Source of the DNA: Blattamonas nauphoetae | Taxonomy: Eukaryota > Preaxostyla > Oxymonadida | Length of the DNA: 64,000 bases | Reading direction: 5' to 3' | Assembly: GCA_033064195.1 (NCBI GenBank) | Contig: JARBJD010000368.1 | Span: 1-64,000, forward strand | Shown here: piece after piece, positions 48,918-58,552 of the stretch | How positions within the stretch are numbered: the first letter of the stretch is position 1 | How the letters are laid out: each line of letters begins with the position of its first letter | The notes under the pieces: model-generated | The model's database searches: none | Seen by the model: the letters and a program-made list of their open reading frames with translations, nothing else | What the model was told of the DNA's origin: nothing | Position numbers and translations under genes: made by a program

Positions 48918-51900
48918 CAGATCTACGCGTATCCCAAATCAGATCTGCCTCAATACCTACCCCCTCTTTTCCTCACCCCTCCGGCATTGAAAATGAATAA
49001 TGATCAGTGAAGTGGATGAATTAAAAAGAAAATGGTTTGTGTGTTTAGAATCAGTTTTAGATTTTACCCGAACGTTTGTCAACAACCTCCTTTGGGATGA
49101 AGAGCGTTCGATGTTTGACAGGCGTAGGCGTTGATGATACACGGTCACTGTTATCATAAGGGGGCTGTGAATATCGACGTAACATGTCTTGAGGACGCGA
49201 CGTTCCATGTCTTTTGGATGGATCATTGACAAACTGATTGACTTCAGAGTGGTTGGTGCGTTGAACAGTGGCTGATGAAATGCTAATTGTCTCACCTTGG
49301 AGTTTGTCTGAGTTTATGGTCAAGTTCTCAGCCAGCGCCAGAATGGCGATCAAAGAATGCGTTCGATTGCCATTCGGACAACAGAGAAGAGAAGCCAGAT
49401 CCTTCCAGGAGAATTGATGACTTCGTTCAAGACGCCTAAATACATCTCTAATTGTCAGAACGATGCGTGATCGGATTTTGTTCATCGTATCGACAAGTTC
49501 CTCATTTCGCTTCTCAATCACCATCAGTTCCTCTCCTCCATCCTCAATCACCATCTCTTCCTCTCCTCCCCCCCCAATCACATTCTCTTCCTCTCCTCCC
49601 TCCTCAATCACCATCTGTTCCTTTCCTCTGAGAATCTTGAACAACAAATCCAGGTCTTGTTCTGCAGAGTGGAGAGTATGACGGACACATTCGATGGCAA
49701 TTTCTTGATCAGAACGTGCAAGTTCTGTCCTCACGAGATTGATTTTGTGTTCTTTGTCTGACCCATCCAGATCCGAATCCTGATGACAGAGATAGTTGCT
49801 GACGATCGCTTCTCGACGCATTTGCGAGAAGATTGGCTTGCCAGTGATCAAAGAGTGCAGCGTGTTTTTGTCCTTGGCTGAGAAAGTGGTGCTTTCGACG
49901 ACTGATAACAGATCTTTTTGTTCGGAACCGTTCAATGGTTCATGCACAACCAGACATCGACGCAGAAAAGTTCGGTCCAAATCTTTGTATTGATTCTTTT
50001 CAAGACTGTTCATTGCATCACACCATTTGGTTTTGTAGTCCAAGTTGCTGATGTTTGACAGGCGATGAAATGTTTCCTTTTTGGGTGTCTTTTTTCCACA
50101 AATCAGAGCGAGTAGTGTTTCTTTGCTCTGTTCTTCGATTTTGATGCCATCCACGAGAGAATAGAGGTGCCGGGTTTCTTCCTCCTCGAGTGGAGTTTGG
50201 ATTGTGAGAAATGAACACAGCAATTCTATTTCACATTGTTCAAGTGAGGAATCTTCGGAGAGTCTGTCGATCAGAAACTGTTTCTTTTCCTGAATCAGCG
50301 AAACATCAATGAAGAAAGGAATCAACTCCAGGCGATGCCATAGAGACAACAATGGGTTTCTTCTAAACCAATCCAACAGGAGATCACGGTCTTCGTCAGT
50401 GATGTCCGCAGGAGGATTGTTTTCAACGAAAACTTGAACAAGAAGCTGAAACTGTAGGTTCACGATGTTCAGGGCATTCTTGAGTAGAGTCTCCATGATG
50501 TTGAGATTATCTTCGATGTTTTGTTTCGTCGTTTCCAGTGTCGGGGCAACTTTGGCTTGCACACGTGTGATTGGTGTATCTGATGTGATCGTCTGTGAAA
50601 TGGTGTGAATTTCGTTCAAATCAGTCAAGATCAATGTCGGATTCCCGTCGAGACTCCCAATGAAAGATGTGATGTCCTGGTTGAAATAAATCAGAGTTTG
50701 TGATGCTCGATGGCACAGGCCATCCAAATATTTTTGAGTGGTTAACCTTTTCATCTGATCTGGTGATGTCAGTTTTTGTTTGATCTTATTCTTGTACTCT
50801 TTAGGATCCCTGAGATAATTCACCAAGAAAGCCATGTCACGGGGAGTGAGCTGATCAGGACGTGTGAGATATTTGATGCACAATTGGAGAATGTCTGCGA
50901 CGATGAGTGACGACCCATTCACATACGAAACCAACAGCTGGAAATCACTCATGTTCAGAAGTGACAGGCTTCGGCGACAAGAGTGCAAGGGTGTCAGGAA
51001 TTTCGTGAAGACTGGCTCTCTCATGATATTCTGATCAAAGATCACTTTCAGATCATCCAATGTCACGAGTTGTCCACATCTGAGATGGTCACGCATGGAG
51101 AACTGTTTCGAAATGTCTGTATCTGCTGTGGAATCGCCAACGAGGAGGCTTTTGATCTCAAAAGGAACGAGTTCCCGTGCACCGTAGAGGGTGACAGGCA
51201 ATCTGTTCAGATAATCCATCGGAACATACATTTGACAGAGAGGAATGAACTTTTGCTGATACAGTTGCTTCACATCGCTGTGAAGTGGCTGTGAGCTACC
51301 AACTGCGCACACATGTAACTCTCCGTTTGTCTTTGTGAACCCTATCGTCTTCTTCTTTCCCCAATATCTGATCAGGTTCAATGATTCGTGCAGATGAGAG
51401 TGTGGATGGTTGGTTTCAGCAGCAACTTCAGCATTTTCACTGCTTTTATTGTCTTCGCTGGCTCCATCGTTTCCATTGCCTTCACCGTCTGTATTGTTTC
51501 CAGTGCCTTCACCGTCTGTATTGTTTCCAGTGCCTTCACCGTCTGTATTGTTTCCAGTGCCTTCACCGTCTGTATTGTTTCCATTGCCTTCACCGTCTGT
51601 ATTGTTTCCATTGCCTTCACCGTCTGTATTGTTTCCATTGCCTTCACCGTCTGTATTGTTTCCATTGCCTTCATTTTCTCCACAATCTCCACCGACTTCA
51701 TCGTTTCCAAACTTCTGGAGAACGATATTGTCGATTGGCTGATTGTTAACATCTTCATTTCCTCCATCGTTTCCTTCGTTTTCACCAACTTCACTTCCTC
51801 CTGATTCTTCTAGAATCATACTTTCGGACGGTTGTGTCTCATCAGGGTCCTGATTCGCATTGACTGGTTGTCGTGGGAAGTACGAAAAAAGGCCGCGAAT

Positions 51901-52474
51901 CGGCCCTTCGTACACAACACGAAATGAGTCGCTGTCTGGTTTGGGCTCTGATGAGACTTCTACCAGAGGGAAGACTTCGTCCATTCGTTCTGTCGGTGCG
52001 ACGAGAACAATGTCGATCACGTCAACTCTGTTGTGATTGTCGCGAGAGTTCGGAATTAGACCTTTCTTTGCGAAATTCAAGTCAATTCCATGCTCACCAC
52101 AGTCTATGGTTAAGCTACGGCCTGAAATGTTGTCCGGTTTGTCTTCTTTCGACAGAGTAAAGATCACATCCGTCACTGATCGGGAACCAGGCTTCCGTTC
52201 AAAATTAACTTGTGGATTCTCACGGTCAAACACCCCGACTTTTCCCATTCCAGAAGCATATGCCGCCCACGGTGAACTGATCAGTTGTTCTGGCACATCG
52301 GTTGATATGTCCTCCAACGGAATGTGTTCGCAGCAATGATTCGGGAAATCTTCCCTCAAGATTTGTTTGCAAAAGCAACATCTGAAGTAAAACGGATTTG
52401 TGTTCGGTATCAGCGATACAACAGAATCCAGAATCAAGTGTCCGCGGCACTCGACTTCCACTGTTTCATCGGTT
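48918..52474. repeat. Segmental repeat copy B
   Basis: Matches copy A over about 3.56 kb and copy C over about 2.87 kb. It ends at the KETKEA repeat, where copy A continues into the rest of the large gene and B runs into the next tandem unit. Confidence 0.9.
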
Positions 52475-52563
52475 TCCTGATTTTCAAATTTCTCCGTTCT
52501 TCGCTTCCTCCGTTTCTCATCATTATCCCATGTCGTCTCCTTTGTTTCTTTCTCGGTCTTCAT
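49057..52563 (-). CDS. 5'-truncated copy B of the large host gene (chimeric N-terminus)
   Basis: A single open frame of 1168 residues, continuous where copy A has two one-base lesions. The first about 30 residues (MKTEKETKETTWDNDEKRRK...) come from the duplication junction, so this N-terminus is new. From ETDETVEVEC on it matches the C-terminal part of the copy A protein: zinc-like CCFCKQ...NHCCEH, seven GNNTDGEG-type repeats, a long helical region, and the acidic segment. The P-loop and first about 870 residues are absent. Whether the chimeric ATG at 52,563 is used is unknown. If expressed it would be a dominant-type fragment; no function can be stated. Confidence 0.6.
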   Translation of the reverse strand: MKTEKETKETTWDNDEKRRKRRTEKFENQETDETVEVECRGHLILDSVVSLIPNTNPFYFRCCFCKQILREDFPNHCCEHIPLEDISTDVPEQLISSPWAAYASGMGKVGVFDRENPQVNFERKPGSRSVTDVIFTLSKEDKPDNISGRSLTIDCGEHGIDLNFAKKGLIPNSRDNHNRVDVIDIVLVAPTERMDEVFPLVEVSSEPKPDSDSFRVVYEGPIRGLFSYFPRQPVNANQDPDETQPSESMILEESGGSEVGENEGNDGGNEDVNNQPIDNIVLQKFGNDEVGGDCGENEGNGNNTDGEGNGNNTDGEGNGNNTDGEGNGNNTDGEGTGNNTDGEGTGNNTDGEGTGNNTDGEGNGNDGASEDNKSSENAEVAAETNHPHSHLHESLNLIRYWGKKKTIGFTKTNGELHVCAVGSSQPLHSDVKQLYQQKFIPLCQMYVPMDYLNRLPVTLYGARELVPFEIKSLLVGDSTADTDISKQFSMRDHLRCGQLVTLDDLKVIFDQNIMREPVFTKFLTPLHSCRRSLSLLNMSDFQLLVSYVNGSSLIVADILQLCIKYLTRPDQLTPRDMAFLVNYLRDPKEYKNKIKQKLTSPDQMKRLTTQKYLDGLCHRASQTLIYFNQDITSFIGSLDGNPTLILTDLNEIHTISQTITSDTPITRVQAKVAPTLETTKQNIEDNLNIMETLLKNALNIVNLQFQLLVQVFVENNPPADITDEDRDLLLDWFRRNPLLSLWHRLELIPFFIDVSLIQEKKQFLIDRLSEDSSLEQCEIELLCSFLTIQTPLEEEETRHLYSLVDGIKIEEQSKETLLALICGKKTPKKETFHRLSNISNLDYKTKWCDAMNSLEKNQYKDLDRTFLRRCLVVHEPLNGSEQKDLLSVVESTTFSAKDKNTLHSLITGKPIFSQMRREAIVSNYLCHQDSDLDGSDKEHKINLVRTELARSDQEIAIECVRHTLHSAEQDLDLLFKILRGKEQMVIEEGGEEENVIGGGGEEEMVIEDGGEELMVIEKRNEELVDTMNKIRSRIVLTIRDVFRRLERSHQFSWKDLASLLCCPNGNRTHSLIAILALAENLTINSDKLQGETISISSATVQRTNHSEVNQFVNDPSKRHGTSRPQDMLRRYSQPPYDNSDRVSSTPTPVKHRTLFIPKEVVDKRSGKI
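51478..51666. repeat. 27-bp coding minisatellite, 7 units (copy B)
   Basis: Same unit as in copy A, one unit shorter. Flanking sequence is otherwise identical. Confidence 0.92.
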
Positions 52564-52649
52564 AGCTCTTGTTTCCTCCGCATCTCAACCGGTGATCATG
52601 CAGCCATCTCCTCCATTAATACCTGATGTTCTTTCCCATCCTGAAGAAA

Positions 52650-53775
52650 GAAGAGAGCAACCGGTAAGAAATGAGAATGGAGGAAGAAACATGCGAGAAG
52701 GAGCGAAAAAGGCGACGAAGGGAAGAATGAGTGGGAGGAGCGGGAACGAAGACTGAGAGAGATCACAGAAGAACTGAGACAGAGAGGCAAAAGCAGAAAA
52801 CGAAGAAAAGCAAAATTGCGAGGAACTGGACAACAGAATGAGGAAAGATGCAGAAAGAAGGAGAATGGGGAAGAACAACGGACCATGGCCCAAACACGTT
52901 ATTCTCACGGCCTAGTTCAAGGAAGCATTGCAGAAATGAGAAAATACAAATGAAAACACGAAGAAAGTGCCGGAGGGAATGAGGGCGAAGAAGAGAATAG
53001 ACATAGGCACAGACGTCGTCAAGACACATATGTTCGAAGTATGGATGCCAGAAACACAACAGACACTCGAAGGACAGACACTAGAACTTTGAACAAGGAG
53101 AGTGAGGAGAAAACGAACGAAAACAGCATCAAGACAAGATCACACTGGAGGGACGAGAAAGGAGCGAAGAACGAAATATGATGAACAGTGATGGCATCGA
53201 CATGGATTATGACGAAAACCTTGTTTAAGAAGAAGGAAAGAGGGAGAAGATGAAGCAATGGAGTCTGAATACAACAAGCGAACATTCGACCCCAACTGCG
53301 AAGATCACAAGAAAAATGGTGTGGATCGATTCCTGTCCATATTCTCTCATTTTCCCTCTGTCTCTTTCTTCCGTGTCTCCTCTCGCAGATTGTTTGTTTG
53401 ATATTCAATTCCCAACCAATCTCACGACAATCCTCTTTTGTCCAACCACCCTCCACACATCCATTCCCTTCGTTCTCTCTCTTCAACAACCACAGCTCCG
53501 TTCTCATGAATCGCTTGTGCATCGAAGAACCAACAGAGATTGAGAAGAGGAAGCAACAACAGGAGAAAGCGAGGCCAAAGGGATGGTGGATCGAAGCACC
53601 TTGTACCGGTTGGCTGAGCCGCTCTGAGAACCATTGGCTGCATTTAACTCGCATCAGAGAGAACTATCTGAATTCATGGGTGAGGTCAACTCTGAATCCA
53701 AGTCCAAACAACAATCCCAAAAAAGGCGAGATTATCAACACAAACTTCACTTTTCACGTCGTATTCATTGATTAA
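52650..53775 (+). pseudogene. Coiled-coil host gene remnant (second unit)
   Basis: Duplicate of 47,740-48,862. In this unit the frame reading WEERERRLREITEELRQ stays open through to GSIAEMRKYK before a stop, because two small indels differ from the first unit. Otherwise the same blocks recur (MNRLCIEEPTEIEKRKQQQ at about 53,506). The family is unknown. Confidence 0.35.
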
Positions 53776-53969
53776 CAATGTTGTATAGTTGACAATAACG
53801 AAGATAATGTCGGATTTGTGTGTATACCATCAGATCTACGCGTATCCCAAATCAGATCTGCCTCAATACCTACCCCCTCTTTTCCTCACCCCTCCGGCAT
53901 TGAAAATGAATAATGATCAGTGAAGTGGATGAATTAAAAAGAAAATGGTTTGTGTGTTTAGAATCAGTT

Positions 53970-56651
53970 TTAGATTTTACCCGAACGTTTGTCAACAACC
54001 TCCTTTGGGATGAAGAGCGTTCGATGTTTGACAGGCGTAGGCGTTGATGATACACGGTCACTGTTATCATAAGGGGGCTGTGAATATCGACGTAACATGT
54101 CTTGAGGACGCGACGTTCCATGTCTTTTGGATGGATCATTGACAAACTGATTGACTTCAGAGTGGTTGGTGCGTTGAACAGTGGCTGATGAAATGCTAAT
54201 TGTCTCACCTTGGAGTTTGTCTGAGTTTATGGTCAAGTTCTCAGCCAGCGCCAGAATGGCGATCAAAGAATGCGTTCGATTGCCATTCGGACAACAGAGA
54301 AGAGAAGCCAGATCCTTCCAGGAGAATTGATGACTTCGTTCAAGACGCCTAAATACATCTCTAATTGTCAGAACGATGCGTGATCGGATTTTGTTCATCG
54401 TATCGACAAGTTCCTCATTTCGCTTCTCAATCACCATCAGTTCCTCTCCTCCATCCTCAATCACCATCTCTTCCTCTCCTCCCCCCCCAATCACATTCTC
54501 TTCCTCTCCTCCCTCCTCAATCACCATCTGTTCCTTTCCTCTGAGAATCTTGAACAACAAATCCAGGTCTTGTTCTGCAGAGTGGAGAGTATGACGGACA
54601 CATTCGATGGCAATTTCTTGATCAGAACGTGCAAGTTCTGTCCTCACGAGATTGATTTTGTGTTCTTTGTCTGACCCATCCAGATCCGAATCCTGATGAC
54701 AGAGATAGTTGCTGACGATCGCTTCTCGACGCATTTGCGAGAAGATTGGCTTGCCAGTGATCAAAGAGTGCAGCGTGTTTTTGTCCTTGGCTGAGAAAGT
54801 GGTGCTTTCGACGACTGATAACAGATCTTTTTGTTCGGAACCGTTCAATGGTTCATGCACAACCAGACATCGACGCAGAAAAGTTCGGTCCAAATCTTTG
54901 TATTGATTCTTTTCAAGACTGTTCATTGCATCACACCATTTGGTTTTGTAGTCCAAGTTGCTGATGTTTGACAGGCGATGAAATGTTTCCTTTTTGGGTG
55001 TCTTTTTTCCACAAATCAGAGCGAGTAGTGTTTCTTTGCTCTGTTCTTCGATTTTGATGCCATCCACGAGAGAATAGAGGTGCCGGGTTTCTTCCTCCTC
55101 GAGTGGAGTTTGGATTGTGAGAAATGAACACAGCAATTCTATTTCACATTGTTCAAGTGAGGAATCTTCGGAGAGTCTGTCGATCAGAAACTGTTTCTTT
55201 TCCTGAATCAGCGAAACATCAATGAAGAAAGGAATCAACTCCAGGCGATGCCATAGAGACAACAATGGGTTTCTTCTAAACCAATCCAACAGGAGATCAC
55301 GGTCTTCGTCAGTGATGTCCGCAGGAGGATTGTTTTCAACGAAAACTTGAACAAGAAGCTGAAACTGTAGGTTCACGATGTTCAGGGCATTCTTGAGTAG
55401 AGTCTCCATGATGTTGAGATTATCTTCGATGTTTTGTTTCGTCGTTTCCAGTGTCGGGGCAACTTTGGCTTGCACACGTGTGATTGGTGTATCTGATGTG
55501 ATCGTCTGTGAAATGGTGTGAATTTCGTTCAAATCAGTCAAGATCAATGTCGGATTCCCGTCGAGACTCCCAATGAAAGATGTGATGTCCTGGTTGAAAT
55601 AAATCAGAGTTTGTGATGCTCGATGGCACAGGCCATCCAAATATTTTTGAGTGGTTAACCTTTTCATCTGATCTGGTGATGTCAGTTTTTGTTTGATCTT
55701 ATTCTTGTACTCTTTAGGATCCCTGAGATAATTCACCAAGAAAGCCATGTCACGGGGAGTGAGCTGATCAGGACGTGTGAGATATTTGATGCACAATTGG
55801 AGAATGTCTGCGACGATGAGTGACGACCCATTCACATACGAAACCAACAGCTGGAAATCACTCATGTTCAGAAGTGACAGGCTTCGGCGACAAGAGTGCA
55901 AGGGTGTCAGGAATTTCGTGAAGACTGGCTCTCTCATGATATTCTGATCAAAGATCACTTTCAGATCATCCAATGTCACGAGTTGTCCACATCTGAGATG
56001 GTCACGCATGGAGAACTGTTTCGAAATGTCTGTATCTGCTGTGGAATCGCCAACGAGGAGGCTTTTGATCTCAAAAGGAACGAGTTCCCGTGCACCGTAG
56101 AGGGTGACAGGCAATCTGTTCAGATAATCCATCGGAACATACATTTGACAGAGAGGAATGAACTTTTGCTGATACAGTTGCTTCACATCGCTGTGAAGTG
56201 GCTGTGAGCTACCAACTGCGCACACATGTAACTCTCCGTTTGTCTTTGTGAACCCTATCGTCTTCTTCTTTCCCCAATATCTGATCAGGTTCAATGATTC
56301 GTGCAGATGAGAGTGTGGATGGTTGGTTTCAGCAGCAACTTCAGCATTTTCACTGCTTTTATTGTCTTCGCTGGCTCCATCGTTTCCATTGCCTTCACCG
56401 TCTGTATTGTTTCCAGTGCCTTCACCGTCTGTATTGTTTCCAGTGCCTTCACCGTCTGTATTGTTTCCATTGCCTTCACCGTCTGTATTGTTTCCATTGC
56501 CTTCATTTTCTCCACAATCTCCACCGACTTCATCGTTTCCAAACTTCTGGAGAACGATATTGTCGATTGGCTGATTGTTAACATCTTCATTTCCTCCATC
56601 GTTTCCTTCGTTTTCACCAACTTCACTTCCTCCTGATTCTTCTAGAATCAT
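53970..56651 (-). CDS. 5'-truncated copy C of the large host gene
   Basis: An 893-residue frame from the internal Met at MILEESGGSEVGE; the frame is open further upstream to the breakpoint at about 56,697, so the ATG at 56,651 is only the first available. It holds the Gly/Asn/Asp repeat (four units), the helical region with SVEYF-free leucine-rich helices (for example MRDHLRCGQLVTLDDLKVI), the acidic MVIEEGGEEE block and the same C-terminus as the other copies. It lacks the zinc-like motif and the P-loop. No promoter is evident. It is probably a non-functional duplicate, although the frame is intact. Confidence 0.55.
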   Translation of the reverse strand: MILEESGGSEVGENEGNDGGNEDVNNQPIDNIVLQKFGNDEVGGDCGENEGNGNNTDGEGNGNNTDGEGTGNNTDGEGTGNNTDGEGNGNDGASEDNKSSENAEVAAETNHPHSHLHESLNLIRYWGKKKTIGFTKTNGELHVCAVGSSQPLHSDVKQLYQQKFIPLCQMYVPMDYLNRLPVTLYGARELVPFEIKSLLVGDSTADTDISKQFSMRDHLRCGQLVTLDDLKVIFDQNIMREPVFTKFLTPLHSCRRSLSLLNMSDFQLLVSYVNGSSLIVADILQLCIKYLTRPDQLTPRDMAFLVNYLRDPKEYKNKIKQKLTSPDQMKRLTTQKYLDGLCHRASQTLIYFNQDITSFIGSLDGNPTLILTDLNEIHTISQTITSDTPITRVQAKVAPTLETTKQNIEDNLNIMETLLKNALNIVNLQFQLLVQVFVENNPPADITDEDRDLLLDWFRRNPLLSLWHRLELIPFFIDVSLIQEKKQFLIDRLSEDSSLEQCEIELLCSFLTIQTPLEEEETRHLYSLVDGIKIEEQSKETLLALICGKKTPKKETFHRLSNISNLDYKTKWCDAMNSLEKNQYKDLDRTFLRRCLVVHEPLNGSEQKDLLSVVESTTFSAKDKNTLHSLITGKPIFSQMRREAIVSNYLCHQDSDLDGSDKEHKINLVRTELARSDQEIAIECVRHTLHSAEQDLDLLFKILRGKEQMVIEEGGEEENVIGGGGEEEMVIEDGGEELMVIEKRNEELVDTMNKIRSRIVLTIRDVFRRLERSHQFSWKDLASLLCCPNGNRTHSLIAILALAENLTINSDKLQGETISISSATVQRTNHSEVNQFVNDPSKRHGTSRPQDMLRRYSQPPYDNSDRVSSTPTPVKHRTLFIPKEVVDKRSGKI
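56391..56498. repeat. 27-bp coding minisatellite, 4 units (copy C)
   Basis: The same unit at the same place, with four copies: two of the GNGNNTDGE and two of the GTGNNTDGE type. Confidence 0.92.
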
Positions 56652-56697
56652 ACTTTCGGACGGTTGTGTCTCATCAGGGTCCTGATTCGCATTGACT

Positions 56698-57274
56698 GGT
56701 CAGAGAGAGAAATGATCGTGCGGAGGTTTTGAAATCATTGCTTGCGTCGGATCTGGTTCGGCTTAACATTGATGTGCGTGTGCAGCTTTGTCTATCTCAT
56801 GTGATGGTTGGAACATTTTTTCTGGGATTTCTGCTGTTGATTGCATTGTCACATTCCTATCTCCCCCTCCATCTCCTCTCACTCAATCTTCTCCCCTGGC
56901 CTCTCAGTGATCTCTGTTAGTCAGACATCAATACAGACATCAGGTCAAGTCCGAATGGATTGATGGCCCTTTCCCGTCTGACACTGCTGGGCAAGCTGCT
57001 GGTGCTAGCTTCTCCAACTGGACCGTGTTTTGTTACGATTTTACACATATCCTATTAGTCTGTTCCATTTATTCTTTCTGCACAATCTCGGTTCAAAAGA
57101 TCATTGTGTTCCCTTCACTTTTCTCCAAATCGATCGCTCCAGCTCGCCTCTTCGTTGGGCACGCTCCAAAACGGCAACGTGACACTTTCACAGTTCCGCT
57201 TGTCTTTCCATTGATGCAGCTCACACACTGCATATTTGGTGAGAGTGTTGGTGTGGGACTTGTTCGTGTGATGG
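56698..57274. other. Host-like sequence after the duplication, no complete gene
   Basis: Directly after the breakpoint a short protein-like stretch (ERNDRAEVLKSLLASDLVRL) runs to about 56,790 and may be a gene fragment cut by the duplication. The rest has only short frames; minus-strand fragments at 57,100-57,270 may continue the remnant at 57,275-57,831. Confidence 0.3.
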
Positions 57275-57831
57275 TCACAAAGATTCAATGTTTTTGAAGA
57301 CGGAGTGACGGATCTCTGATGAACCTGCGGTAAACTTTAATAAATGGGCAGAGATTCCAGAGATGTCTTCCACAGCCACATACAACAAACACAGAGAGCC
57401 ACTGTCTGCAGTGGATGCAAAAACTGACGAAGACGATAAAGGAACGAGCGGAGCGAGCGGAGAGTGAGCTTGCCAGCTGATTTCGAAACGAAGCCGTTGG
57501 TTGTCAATTGCGTTGAGTGGCAGTCGCTGACATTCTATCCAGCGTCGACAATTGTGACAATGTTTTCCTTTGGCGGAGTTAAAAGAGTAGCGAGGGCTTC
57601 TGACAATGATGAGAAAGCTTGGAGTTGTTGATTGGCTCCTTCCTCTGGATCTGCAGGCCATGTTCCCACTCTCATCTCGTTCTTGTCCTCCTCGACGGGG
57701 AATGAAGAGATTGTGCCACTCCATTCTTCAGACGGAGCACATTTTTTGAAGTAGGAAGAGTGGAAGAGGATATCGTTTTCCAACAGAGATATTGGAGATC
57801 CATGAGAATCGTGGGTTTTTGGTGATTGCAT
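57275..57831 (-). pseudogene. Beta-helix-like host surface-protein remnant
   Basis: It starts at ATG 57,831 (MQSPKTHDSHGSPISLLEND) and reads a disordered acidic part, then FSSLSEALATLLTPPKENIVTIVDAG. This pattern (an aligned list of items, then ..ENIVTIVDAG) is typical of the entry into a right-handed beta-helix. A stop follows, and the protein-like sequence continues in another frame (IECQRLPLNAIDNQRLRFEI...SGISAHLLKFTAGSSEIRHSVF) to 57,275. One frameshift near 57,540 therefore seems to have broken it. The family identification is by appearance only. Confidence 0.45.
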
Positions 57832-58552
57832 TGGAGCGAAGTGTATTGGTGAATGAAGAGTTCATGAAAAGGAATGAGATATGGTCATTGATGGAGAGGG
57901 GCTTGTTCTATCATGTGTAGAATAGAGTGAATTCGTTCGACCTCAAAAATAGGTGTTCTCCCCATTGATCCTCAATGTCTTTGCTCAGCACAGGACAGAC
58001 CTTTCATCCATGGCATTTTTGGTTGCTTGGGATCATTCTGAATACGAGAATAACATTGGAGACCAAACAAAGCAGTTGCCCACGAAGTGACTTCAGAGAT
58101 GTGGATTCCACTGTGATATGTGAGAAGATGAGCAAGGAACGGAGAAACGGAACGGTTTGGAGATTAGTTAGTAACGTGATTTGAAATATCGTGCGGAATT
58201 GACATAATGAGGATCATGACAACTTCTATTGTGGTTCGATCAAATCAACACAACATTTTGGACACCAAAAGGTGTCCAAATTCGGGTGGTGCCCAAAATG
58301 TTGTATTATGACAAAAATGGTGTCCAAAATACTGTGTTTCTGGTGGTGTCCAACTTTTTGTGAATCCGACCAAGTCCCAAAAAGTCCCGGAAAAAGGCCC
58401 GAGATTGACAATGTCTACAGAACCGACAATGGCAATGTCTATTTAATTCTTCCACAAAATTTTAACCTGATGCGTGAATCATGCGGAGTCTGATTGAGGG
58501 GTGAAACAAAAAAATAATGGGCACTTTTGAAATTTGGTGAGCACCAGATACG
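57832..58552. other. Spacer with hairpin cluster and dispersed repeat
   Basis: No gene is recognised. GGTGTCCAAA-type words recur four times at 58,257-58,355, forming a nested hairpin. A GTCCC-rich block (58,370-58,445) matches the dispersed repeat at 39,850. Confidence 0.5.
58251..58303. repeat. Nested hairpin (TTTGGACACC / GGTGTCCAAA)
   Basis: A perfect 10-bp stem, 58,257-58,266 with 58,271-58,280, around a 4-base loop. An alternative outer pairing is CAACATTTTGG (58,251) with CCAAAATGTTG (58,293). Further GGTGTCCAA copies follow. Confidence 0.7.

Larger units (their letters stand above)
47560..52479. repeat. 4.9-kb tandem duplication, first unit
   Basis: The unit consists of a 1.35-kb purine-rich, coiled-coil-like block (47,560-48,917) plus segmental copy B. 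It repeats head to tail from about 52,480 with an offset of 4,913 bp. The two units are almost identical from about 47,740 on; the first 180 bases are noticeably more diverged. Confidence 0.9.
52480..56697. repeat. 4.9-kb tandem duplication, second (truncated) unit
   Basis: Head-to-tail repeat of 47,560-52,479. It stops at about 56,697 inside the large gene (after ATTCGCATTGACTGGT), where unrelated host-like coding sequence begins. The first 100 bases mix sequence typical of unit 1 with KETKEA-repeat-like sequence, suggesting recombination in the repeat. Confidence 0.88.
53831..56697. repeat. Segmental repeat copy C
   Basis: Matches copies A and B with very few differences except the shorter minisatellite. 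Truncated at 56,697. Confidence 0.9.
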
